Shown here one piece after another: positions 8,773 to 14,434 of a stretch of 17,699 bases of DNA. The DNA comes from an uncultured Oscillospiraceae bacterium. Lineage in GTDB: Bacteria; Bacillota; Clostridia; Oscillospirales; Oscillospiraceae. The translations under genes and the position numbers were made by a program. Under the pieces are notes generated by a model. It was given only the letters and a program-made list of their open reading frames with translations. It was not told where the DNA came from and searched no databases. Location: positions 1 to 17,699 of the forward strand of contig CAKTIN010000039.1 in the NCBI GenBank assembly GCA_934565775.1, given 5' to 3'. Within the stretch, counting starts at the first letter, position 1. Each line of letters starts with the position of its first letter.

Positions 8773-8800
8773 GAATATCCCACCCGGCGGCGCATAGGAT
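8773..8800 (+). promoter_or_regulatory. Candidate SigE-type promoter for the spoIIIA operon
   Basis: GAATATC (8773-8779) and CATAGGAT (8793-8800) resemble the sporulation SigE elements (-35 near kmATATT, -10 near CATACAnT). The spacer is 13 nt, one shorter than the usual 14-15. In B. subtilis spoIIIA is transcribed by SigE in the mother cell, so the position fits. The start would fall near 8806-8807, giving a very short leader that begins almost at the spoIIIAA SD (GGGAG, 8807-8811). The match is by eye and the -10 has two mismatches. Confidence 0.5.
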
Positions 8801-8821
8801 GATCATGGGAGTTGAGTACCA

Positions 8822-9682
8822 ATGACTTGTATGTGGAATGAGCTTATGCTGCTTCTGCCGCCCCGGCTCCGGCCCGAGGCGGAGGCTTTGGGGCAGGCCC
8901 GTCTCCAGGAGATTCGTCTGCGCCTGGGGATGCCCGCCCTGTTTCAGTGCCAGGGACAGGCCGTCGTCTCCAGAGCCGCCCCGGTGGGGCCGGAGGATCT
9001 GGCCGCCGCCGTGGCCCAGGCCAGCCGGTTTTCCGCCTATGCCGCGCCGTCTATGGCCCAGGGCTATCTCACCGCCCCGGGAGGACACCGGATCGGCCTG
9101 TGCGGTCAGGGGGTCCTGCGGGACGGCTGCGTGACCGGGATACGGGAGCTTTCCAGCCTGTGCATCCGGGTGGCCAAGGACATCGAGGGTATCGGACAGG
9201 CCCTGGCGGATGCGGCCCGGGGCTCGGCGCTGATCCTCGGACCCCCGGGGTCCGGGAAAACCACCCTCCTGCGGGACGCCGTCCGATGCCTGGGACGGCG
9301 GGAGCCGGTGGCGGTGGTGGACGAGCGGGGGGAGCTGTTCCCCAGCCGGGGCGGGCGGCTGTTCTTTCTGCCCGGCGGGCAGGTGGACGTGCTGTCCGGC
9401 TGGCCCAAGGCCTCGGGCATGGAGGCCCTGGTCCGGGCCATGGCCCCGGGCTGGATCGCCGTGGACGAGATCACCTCGGCGGAGGACTGCGCCGCCATGG
9501 AGCGGTGCTCCTACTGCGGGGTGCGGTTCCTGGCCACGGCTCACGCCGCCGCTCCGGAGGACCTGACCCGCCGCCCGGTCTACCGGCAGCTGCTCCAATG
9601 CGGCATTTTTGAACGCTACGCCCTGCTGGACCGTCGCCAGCACTATACCATGGGGAGGTTACCGCTATGCTCAAGCTATTAG
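8822..9682 (+). CDS. spoIIIAA: Stage III sporulation protein AA, secretion-type ATPase
   Basis: A 286-residue AAA-like ATPase related to type II/IV secretion ATPases. It is thought to power or assemble the SpoIIIA-SpoIIQ channel from the mother-cell side during engulfment. Walker A is GPPGSGKTT at 140-148; an acidic AVVDERGEL around 164-172 and IAVDEIT near 211 follow; the tail has LATAHAAAPEDLTRRPVYRQ, typical of the family. Length is slightly shorter than the roughly 305-residue B. subtilis protein. The ATG at 8822 has GGGAG ten bases upstream; a second in-frame ATG at 8831 is an alternative. It is the first gene of the operon and overlaps spoIIIAB by 16 nt. Confidence 0.96.
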   Translation: MTCMWNELMLLLPPRLRPEAEALGQARLQEIRLRLGMPALFQCQGQAVVSRAAPVGPEDLAAAVAQASRFSAYAAPSMAQGYLTAPGGHRIGLCGQGVLRDGCVTGIRELSSLCIRVAKDIEGIGQALADAARGSALILGPPGSGKTTLLRDAVRCLGRREPVAVVDERGELFPSRGGRLFFLPGGQVDVLSGWPKASGMEALVRAMAPGWIAVDEITSAEDCAAMERCSYCGVRFLATAHAAAPEDLTRRPVYRQLLQCGIFERYALLDRRQHYTMGRLPLCSSY

Positions 9683-10170
9683 GCGCGCTGTGTATTCTGG
9701 GAGCCTGCGGCTCCTGCGGCTTTTCCATGGCCGCCGCTCTGGACCGCTGGGAGGGAGAGCTGAAGGATCTGGAGGGGGCCGTTGACCTGATGCGCTGCGA
9801 GATCGAATGCCGGGGCACGGCCCTGCCGGAGCTCTGCGCCGTGGTCGCCCGGGCCTTTCCCGGAACGGTGGGACAGGCCTTCGCCGCCCTGGGCCGGGAG
9901 CTGGTCCGGCCGGATCCCGGCCCGCTGCCCGCTTTGCTTGCCGCCGGGCTTCCCCGGGAGATGAGCGCGGACTGCCGGGCGGTCCTTCTGGATCTGGGGC
10001 GGAGCCTGGGAAAATACGATCTGAGCAGCCAGCTCTCCGGGCTGGACGGCGCCCGGGCGGACTGCCTGCGTCGGCTGGAGCAGCTGCGCCAGACCAAGGC
10101 CCAGCGGGCCAAATGCTACCGGGCCCTGGGCCTGTGCGGCGGGGCGGCCCTGGCCATCGTGCTGCTGTAG
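9667..10170 (+). CDS. spoIIIAB: Stage III sporulation protein AB
   Basis: A 167-residue membrane protein of the SpoIIIAB family, related to type II secretion GspF-like scaffold proteins. It opens MLKLLGALCILGACGSCGFSMA, an N-terminal membrane segment very like the B. subtilis protein. A charged, Arg-rich helical cytoplasmic body follows, then a C-terminal hydrophobic segment (about 150-167). The ATG at 9667 is preceded by GGGGAGG and overlaps the end of spoIIIAA by 16 nt, suggesting coupled translation. The segment LGAC at residues 11-14 resembles a lipobox, but the matching helix in the family is a plain membrane anchor. Function is inferred from family and operon position. Confidence 0.94.
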   Translation: MLKLLGALCILGACGSCGFSMAAALDRWEGELKDLEGAVDLMRCEIECRGTALPELCAVVARAFPGTVGQAFAALGRELVRPDPGPLPALLAAGLPREMSADCRAVLLDLGRSLGKYDLSSQLSGLDGARADCLRRLEQLRQTKAQRAKCYRALGLCGGAALAIVLL

Positions 10171-10173
10171 CCT

Positions 10174-10368
10174 ATGGATATCGAGCTGATTTTCAAGATC
10201 GCCGCCGTGGGGATCATCGTATCCATTCTCAATCAGGTCCTGGTCCGCTCCGGCCGGGAGGAGCAGGCCACTATGACCACTCTGGCGGGGCTGGTGGTGG
10301 TGCTGATGATCGTGGCCCAGCGGATCGCGGACCTGTTCCGTCTGGTGCAGGACCTGTTCCACTTCTGA
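10174..10368 (+). CDS. spoIIIAC: Stage III sporulation protein AC
   Basis: A 64-residue protein with two membrane segments (about 5-23 and 36-52) joined by a short polar loop (RSGREEQAT). It opens MDIELIFKIAAVGIIVSILNQ, typical of SpoIIIAC; the B. subtilis protein is of similar size (about 68). It is one of the integral membrane parts of the SpoIIIA channel. It starts 3 nt after spoIIIAB with no clear SD, so translation probably depends on coupling to the gene before it. Confidence 0.95.
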   Translation: MDIELIFKIAAVGIIVSILNQVLVRSGREEQATMTTLAGLVVVLMIVAQRIADLFRLVQDLFHF

Positions 10369-10370
10369 GC

Positions 10371-10763
10371 ATGGCCGGTCTGTGGCAATGCCTGGCCCTG
10401 GGGCTCACCGGGGCGGTTCTGGCGGTGGTCCTCAAGGGCCGGTCCAAGGAGCAGGCCGTGCTCCTGGGCATCGGCTGCTGCTGTCTGATGGGAGCCCTGG
10501 CCGTGGAATTTCTCCGGCCTGCGGCGGAGCTGGCAGACCGTCTGCGGCAGCTCGGCGGTCTGGACGAGGATCTTGTGACCATTTTGTGGAAGGTGGCGGG
10601 GATCTCCCTGGTGACGGAGCTGGCGGAGACCGTCTGCACCGACGCCGGGGAGAGCGCCCTGGGCCGGATGCTCCGGCTGTGCGGCGCGGCGGCGGCGCTG
10701 TACACGGCCCTGCCCCTGTTTTCCGCCGTGCTGGAGCTGCTGGAAGCGCTCATGGGAGGCTGA
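10371..10763 (+). CDS. spoIIIAD: Stage III sporulation protein AD
   Basis: A 130-residue integral membrane protein of the SpoIIIAD family (about 133 in B. subtilis). Hydrophobic segments lie near 4-21, 29-46, 70-86 and 100-125. The start is the ATG at 10371, two bases after the spoIIIAC stop; the frame is open further upstream but that part runs through spoIIIAB and spoIIIAC and is not coding. No clear SD precedes it, so coupling to spoIIIAC is likely. The motif KVAGISLVTELAETVCTDAGE (74-94) resembles SpoIIIAC/AD family sequence. It forms part of the membrane base of the feeding-tube channel; its detailed job is not known. Confidence 0.94.
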   Translation: MAGLWQCLALGLTGAVLAVVLKGRSKEQAVLLGIGCCCLMGALAVEFLRPAAELADRLRQLGGLDEDLVTILWKVAGISLVTELAETVCTDAGESALGRMLRLCGAAAALYTALPLFSAVLELLEALMGG

Positions 10764-10764
10764 T

Positions 10765-11835
10765 ATGCGGAAACTTGCTCTGCTTGTGCTCCTGCTGGCC
10801 CTGCTGGCCTGCCCGGCCCGGGGCCTGGAGCCGGAGGACGCCATTGTGGACACCACCCCCATTTATGAGGTGCCGGAGGCGGCCCGGGACCTTCTGCCTC
10901 CGGCGGGAACGGAGCTGCCCGCCGGGCTGGGGGAGCTGCTCTGGAGGCTGCTGGCCCGGCTCCCCACCTCTCTGGGGGAGGCCCTGCGGACCTGCGCCGC
11001 CATGCTGGCGGCGGTGCTCCTGTGCGCACTGTTCCGGACCCAGGCCGAAAAGGAGCGGCAATTCGCCACTCTGGCCGGCTCTCTGGGTCTTACCGCCCTG
11101 TTCTTAAGCTGCGGCCGGTCCATGACCGGGCTCTGCCGGGAGACGCTCCGGGCTCTGAGCGATTACGGCAAGCTGCTCCTGCCGGTGATGGCCTCCGCCC
11201 TGGCGGCCTCCGGAGGCGCCAATACCTCGGGCGGACTGTACCTGGGGACGGCGGTATTCGACGGCATTCTGACCGCCGCCTTGGAAACCCTCCTGTTCCC
11301 CCTGGTCTCCGCCTTTCTGGCCCTGGCCTTCGCCAACGCCGCCCTGGGCGGCGAGCTGCTGCAAAAGCTCCGGGATCTGGTCTCCTGGGCCGCCGGATGG
11401 GGGCTGAAGCTGCTGCTGTACCTCTTCACTGGCTACATGACCCTCACCGGGGTGCTGGGGGGCACGGCGGACGCCGCCGCCCTCAAGGCCGCCAAGGCCA
11501 CCCTCTCCACCGCCATTCCCGTAGTGGGGAGCATGGTGGCCGGGGCCTCGGACGTGGTGGTTGCCAGCGCCGCCGCCCTGCGCTCCGCCGCCGGGGTCTA
11601 CGGCCTGCTGGCGGTGCTGGCCATCTGCGCCGGCCCCTTCTGCCAGATCGGCGTGCAGTACCTGCTGCTGAAGCTCACCTGGGCCCTGACCGCCCTGGCC
11701 GGGGACAAGGCTCTGACCGCCCTGGTGGGGGATTTTGCCAAGGCCATGGGCCTGCTGCTGGCCATGGTCGCCGTAGGCGGGCTCATGCTGCTGATCAGCC
11801 TGGCCTGCTTTATGAAAGGAGTATCGCCTGCGTGA
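10765..11835 (+). CDS. spoIIIAE: Stage III sporulation protein AE, polytopic membrane protein
   Basis: A 356-residue protein with a clear N-terminal signal peptide (MRKLALLVLLLALLACPARG) and a short extracytoplasmic stretch. Roughly six to seven membrane segments follow from about residue 75 to the C-terminus. The stretch SGGANTSGGLYLGTAVFDG near 149-167 and GSMVAGASDVVVASAAALRSA in the second half fit SpoIIIAE, the largest membrane part of the channel. GGGAGG lies five bases before the ATG at 10765, the best SD inside the operon. It starts one base after the spoIIIAD stop. Its end overlaps the spoIIIAF start as GTGA. It is shorter than the roughly 400-residue B. subtilis protein. Confidence 0.95.
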   Translation: MRKLALLVLLLALLACPARGLEPEDAIVDTTPIYEVPEAARDLLPPAGTELPAGLGELLWRLLARLPTSLGEALRTCAAMLAAVLLCALFRTQAEKERQFATLAGSLGLTALFLSCGRSMTGLCRETLRALSDYGKLLLPVMASALAASGGANTSGGLYLGTAVFDGILTAALETLLFPLVSAFLALAFANAALGGELLQKLRDLVSWAAGWGLKLLLYLFTGYMTLTGVLGGTADAAALKAAKATLSTAIPVVGSMVAGASDVVVASAAALRSAAGVYGLLAVLAICAGPFCQIGVQYLLLKLTWALTALAGDKALTALVGDFAKAMGLLLAMVAVGGLMLLISLACFMKGVSPA

Positions 11836-12302
11836 ACGCTGTAAAAACCTATCTCATGACCGTTGTGGCCGGGGCCCTGGTCTGCGCCCTGATCCAGGCC
11901 CTGTGCGGCGGCCGGGGGACCGCCGGAAAGCTGGCCAGTCTGTGCTGCGGGGTCTTTCTGCTGCTGTGCGCCTTCTCTCCCCTGCTGCATCTGGAGCTGC
12001 CGGCCCTGGGGGAGGTCTGGCTGCCCTACCGGCAGGAGGCCCAGGCCGTAACCGCCCAGGCGGAAAAACAGGCCAAGGCCCAGACCGCCGCCCTCATAGT
12101 TCGCCGGGCGGAGGCATATATTTCGGACAGAGCCGCCGCCCTGGGGGCGGAGGTATCCGTCCGTGTGGAGCTGGATGAGGCGGGGCTCCCCTGCGGAGCC
12201 GAAATCACCGGGGCGGTCAGCCCCTATGTAAAGGCCCGGCTCTGCGACCTGCTGAAAAGCGATCTGGGCCTGGACCCGGAGGCTCTGCGGTGGCGCACAT
12301 GA
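11832..12302 (+). CDS. spoIIIAF: Stage III sporulation protein AF
   Basis: A 156-residue protein. Two membrane segments (about 7-25 and 33-52) are followed by a soluble domain of about 100 residues that ends in a ring-building-like fold (VSVRVELDEAGLPCGAEITG, 108-127). SpoIIIAF family proteins carry such a domain facing the space between mother cell and forespore. The start is GTG at 11832-11834, overlapping the spoIIIAE stop by four bases, with AAGGAG about ten bases upstream. The frame extends far upstream only as a shadow of spoIIIAE. It is shorter than the B. subtilis protein (about 206), mainly in the soluble part. Its stop overlaps the internal ATG of spoIIIAG. Confidence 0.9.
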   Translation: MNAVKTYLMTVVAGALVCALIQALCGGRGTAGKLASLCCGVFLLLCAFSPLLHLELPALGEVWLPYRQEAQAVTAQAEKQAKAQTAALIVRRAEAYISDRAAALGAEVSVRVELDEAGLPCGAEITGAVSPYVKARLCDLLKSDLGLDPEALRWRT

Positions 12303-12805
12303 AGAAAAGATTTTCTCTGTCCGGTCTAGGAAGCGCGCTGAAGAAATATAAATATCCTGTGCTGGTACTGGCCCTGGGGGTGGGGCTGCTCCTGCTGCCC
12401 AAGGGGACCCGGACCGCCGCCCCCCAGGCCACGGAGCCCACGGCCCCCGGCGAGACCCTGGAGCAGCGTCTGGAGGCCCTGCTCAGCCAGATCGACGGGG
12501 CCGGGCGGGTGAAGGTCATGCTCACCGCCAAGGAGGGCGCCCGCACCGTCTACCAGTCGGACAGCGACAGCGAGTCCGGCGGGACGGCGGACCGGGACCG
12601 GAGCTCCACGGTGATCCTGAACCGGGGCGGCAGTACCCAGGAGGCGGTGGTCCAGCAGGTCCTGCCGCCGGTGTATCTGGGGGCGGTGGTGGTCTGCCAG
12701 GGGGCGGACAGCGCCGCCGTGCGCCTGGCGGTCACCCAGGCGGTGTCGGACCTCACCGGTCTGGGGGCGGACCATATTTCCGTTGTCAAAATGAAATCAT
12801 TTTAG
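12290..12805 (+). CDS. spoIIIAG: Stage III sporulation protein AG
   Basis: A 171-residue protein with a short basic N-terminus, one membrane segment (about 22-37) and a soluble ring-building-motif domain. The domain comes in two parts: LEQRLEALLSQIDGAGRVKVMLTAKEG (57-83) and YLGAVVVCQGADSAAVRLAVTQAVSDLTGL (about 128-157). A Ser/Asp-rich insert near 88-106 separates them. In B. subtilis SpoIIIAG forms a large ring in the channel. GGAGG (12278-12282) stands seven bases before the GTG at 12290, so I prefer that start. The ATG at 12299 overlaps the spoIIIAF stop as ATGA and is a real alternative, losing only three residues. It is shorter than the roughly 229-residue B. subtilis form. Confidence 0.92.
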   Translation: MAHMKKRFSLSGLGSALKKYKYPVLVLALGVGLLLLPKGTRTAAPQATEPTAPGETLEQRLEALLSQIDGAGRVKVMLTAKEGARTVYQSDSDSESGGTADRDRSSTVILNRGGSTQEAVVQQVLPPVYLGAVVVCQGADSAAVRLAVTQAVSDLTGLGADHISVVKMKSF

Positions 12806-12816
12806 GGGGAATCGCA

Positions 12817-13389
12817 ATGAAAAACTGGAAGAAAAACGCCATCGCGGCATCCGTCCTGGTGTTTGTCTGCGCGGGGATCTACCTGAACTGGCTGTACACC
12901 CAGCGGGAGAACACCCCGGACCTGGTCAGCACGCTGAACGGGGACAAAATTCTCAACGACAGCACCCTGGTTATGAGCGACGGCGCCGACGCCGCCCAGG
13001 CCGCGGCCCATGAGGGCCTGGCCACCGCCGCCTCCGGCGGAGATTACTTCGCCGCCGTGCGTCTGAGCCGCCAGGAGAGCCGGGACAGCTCCATCAGCCT
13101 GCTCCAGGAGGCCATGGCCTACCCCGACGGGGAGGGCAATTCCTCCAAGACCTCGGAGGAGCTGGAGAATCTGGTCAGCGTCTCTCTGAAGGAGGCCCAG
13201 ATCGAGAGTCTGGTCATTGCCAAGGGCTACGCCGACTGCGTCGCCTATATGACCGACAGCGGGATCTCCGTCGCCGTCGCCTCCCCGGAGGGCGGGCTCC
13301 AGAAAAACGACGTGGCGCTGATCTCCGACATCGTCCTGTCCCAGTCGGATTATGCGCTGAAGGACATCCGGGTCATTGAGGTCAAATAG
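12817..13389 (+). CDS. spoIIIAH: Stage III sporulation protein AH
   Basis: A 190-residue protein with one N-terminal membrane segment (about 8-27) and an extracytoplasmic domain related to YscJ/FliF ring proteins. In B. subtilis it meets forespore SpoIIQ to join the two halves of the channel. The family core DYFAAVRLSRQESRDSSISLLQEAM lies at about 76-100, and IESLVIAKGYADCVAYM (129-145) follows. A Ser/Asp/Ala-rich linker (about 45-72) connects the anchor to the core. GGGGGA lies seven bases before the ATG. It follows spoIIIAG by 11 nt and is the last gene of the operon, ending just before two hairpins. Confidence 0.96.
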   Translation: MKNWKKNAIAASVLVFVCAGIYLNWLYTQRENTPDLVSTLNGDKILNDSTLVMSDGADAAQAAAHEGLATAASGGDYFAAVRLSRQESRDSSISLLQEAMAYPDGEGNSSKTSEELENLVSVSLKEAQIESLVIAKGYADCVAYMTDSGISVAVASPEGGLQKNDVALISDIVLSQSDYALKDIRVIEVK

Positions 13390-13392
13390 CAA

Positions 13393-13425
13393 AAGCCGGA
13401 GGAAGGGCGTGCCCTCCTCCGGCTT
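13393..13425. terminator. Hairpin 1 in the convergent spoIIIAH / membrane-gene gap
   Basis: AAGCCGGAGGA(A)GGGC pairs with GCCCTCCTCCGGCTT, leaving one bulged A and a small loop (about CGTG). It begins 4 nt after the spoIIIAH stop. The plus-strand 3' side is TTCAGG, a poor U-tract. Read on the minus strand, the hairpin is followed by CTTTTGC, so it may act in either or both directions. Terminator function is inferred from its position between convergent genes and its GC-rich stem. Confidence 0.6.
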
Positions 13426-13457
13426 CAGGCTGCTTAGAAGCTCGTATTTAGCAAAAT

Positions 13458-13495
13458 CGCAGACCGGAGGAGGGCCGTGCCCTCCTCCGGTTGCG
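13458..13495. terminator. Hairpin 2, near-copy of hairpin 1, bidirectional terminator candidate
   Basis: ACCGGAGGAGGG (13463-13474) pairs perfectly with CCCTCCTCCGGT (13480-13491). The stem extends through CGCA/TGCG (13458-13461 with 13492-13495) past a bulged G. The plus-strand 3' flank is GTTTATTC and the minus-strand flank is ATTTTGC, both moderately U-rich. It lies 2 nt past the stop codon of the minus-strand membrane gene. The core repeats hairpin 1 almost exactly. Confidence 0.65.
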
Positions 13496-13497
13496 GT

Positions 13498-13923
13498 TTA
13501 TTCTCCGTCGCTCATGTGCTTGTCCACAAACCGGTCCACCACAGGGAGAATAAAGGACCGCTGAGACAGGGCCAGGACCCCCAGGAAAAGATACAGGATC
13601 TTCTCGCCGTAGTTCACCAGCAGCAGCAGGAAGCTGAAAATATTATTGACCGTCGCAAAATGCAGGCTCACCTTGAAGATCGCCAGCAGGGAGCTCAGAG
13701 CCGCCAGAGCATAGGGGATGACCTTCAGGACCACCGTCACCAGCAGCACGCCGATGCTGAGGCACACCGCCGTCACGGCAGCCTTCCGCAGCCAGAGGTT
13801 GTCCTCCTTCAGCAGGATGTACCCCACCAGCAGAGCCATAAGAACGTAATTGTGCAGGTAGGCAGCCAGGTAAACCAGAGCCGCCAGGAAGCCCACGGAA
13901 ATGCCAAGATGCGCTTTTTTCAT
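13498..13923 (-). CDS. Uncharacterised small polytopic membrane protein
   Basis: A 141-residue, very hydrophobic protein that I do not recognise as a named family. Predicted membrane segments lie near 8-26, 27-42, 52-80 and 95-122, with polar ends (MKKAH at the start, DRFVDKHMSDGE at the end). The conserved-looking central stretch is VSLHFATVNNIFSFLLLLVNYGEK. No enzyme motif or cysteine pair is visible. The ATG at 13921-13923 has GGAGGGG seven bases upstream; a longer frame starting at 14016 would run through the promoter and is rejected. It has its own near-consensus SigA promoter and converges on spoIIIAH, so it is a single-gene unit expressed in growth. Placement beside spoIIIA alone does not show a sporulation role. 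Confidence 0.82.
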   Translation of the reverse strand: MKKAHLGISVGFLAALVYLAAYLHNYVLMALLVGYILLKEDNLWLRKAAVTAVCLSIGVLLVTVVLKVIPYALAALSSLLAIFKVSLHFATVNNIFSFLLLLVNYGEKILYLFLGVLALSQRSFILPVVDRFVDKHMSDGE

Positions 13924-13953
13924 GGGAAAACCCCTCCTTTTGAAATTATTACC

Positions 13954-13982
13954 ATTATACCCCAGGAAAATTTCCCTGTCAA
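13954..13982 (-). promoter_or_regulatory. Near-perfect SigA promoter for the membrane-protein gene
   Basis: Read on the minus strand: TTGACA (13977-13982), a 17-nt spacer and TATAAT (13954-13959). Both hexamers are perfect consensus. Transcription would start near 13947, about 24 nt before the start codon. The spacer holds a 16-bp near-palindrome (13963-13978). Confidence 0.88.
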
Positions 13983-14016
13983 TTGCGGATTTTCCCGGGC
14001 TGTAAAGGAAAAACAC

Positions 14017-14045
14017 TTGACAAGCGGCCCGAAATCGTGTATACT
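14017..14045 (+). promoter_or_regulatory. SigA promoter for the ylxM-ffh-rpsP operon
   Basis: TTGACA (14017-14022), a 17-nt spacer and TATACT (14040-14045), one mismatch from consensus. Transcription would start near 14052, about 29 nt before ylxM. Its -35 stands back to back with the -35 of the divergent membrane-gene promoter, 34 bp apart. CTTGACA (14016-14022) and TGTCAAG (14045-14051) form a perfect 7-bp inverted repeat around the promoter. Confidence 0.87.
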
Positions 14046-14080
14046 GTCAAGGTATTTGGTCGCCGATGGAGGGCAGGAGG

Positions 14081-14431
14081 ATGAAAGAGGACGCGTTTAC
14101 CTGGTCGCTCCTGTTCGATTACTACGGCGACCTGCTGACCCAGCGCCAGCGGGTCTGCTTTGACCTGTACTACAATCAGGACCTGTCCCTGGGGGAGATT
14201 GCCCAGGAGGCGGGGATCAGCCGCCAGGGGGTCCACGATACCGTGGCCCGAGCCCAGGCCGCCTTGCAGACCATGGAGGAAAAAACCGGCCTGGTGCGCC
14301 GGGATATGGCCTGCCGCAGGGCGCTGGAGAAAATTCGGGCCGCCGCTTCGGCGCTGTCCGAAATGAAGGATGAAGCTGTTTCCACCCTGGCCGGGGAAAT
14401 CCTCCGGGCAGTGGACGAGGTAAAGGAGTAA
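14081..14431 (+). CDS. ylxM: YlxM family putative helix-turn-helix protein of the SRP operon
   Basis: A 116-residue protein of the UPF0122/YlxM family, with a sigma-70 region-4-like helix-turn-helix. LTQRQRVCFDLYYNQDLSLGEIAQEAGISRQGVHDTVARAQAAL spans about 19-62. The C-terminal half is helical and charged. YlxM proteins sit directly before ffh in many Firmicutes and have been linked to SRP; whether they bind DNA, RNA or SRP here is not shown by the sequence. The ATG at 14081 is preceded by GGAGGG with seven bases spacing; the upstream in-frame ATG at 14066 lies at the SD and is rejected. It ends 3 nt before ffh, with the ffh SD (AAGGAG) inside its last codons. Confidence 0.92.
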   Translation: MKEDAFTWSLLFDYYGDLLTQRQRVCFDLYYNQDLSLGEIAQEAGISRQGVHDTVARAQAALQTMEEKTGLVRRDMACRRALEKIRAAASALSEMKDEAVSTLAGEILRAVDEVKE

Positions 14432-14434
14432 CCC

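Noticed and set aside
9697..9711. Lipobox-like LGAC in the SpoIIIAB N-terminus
   Set aside because: The family has a plain N-terminal membrane helix here; the Cys is in a Cys/Gly-rich stretch and alignment with the B. subtilis protein argues for a simple anchor.
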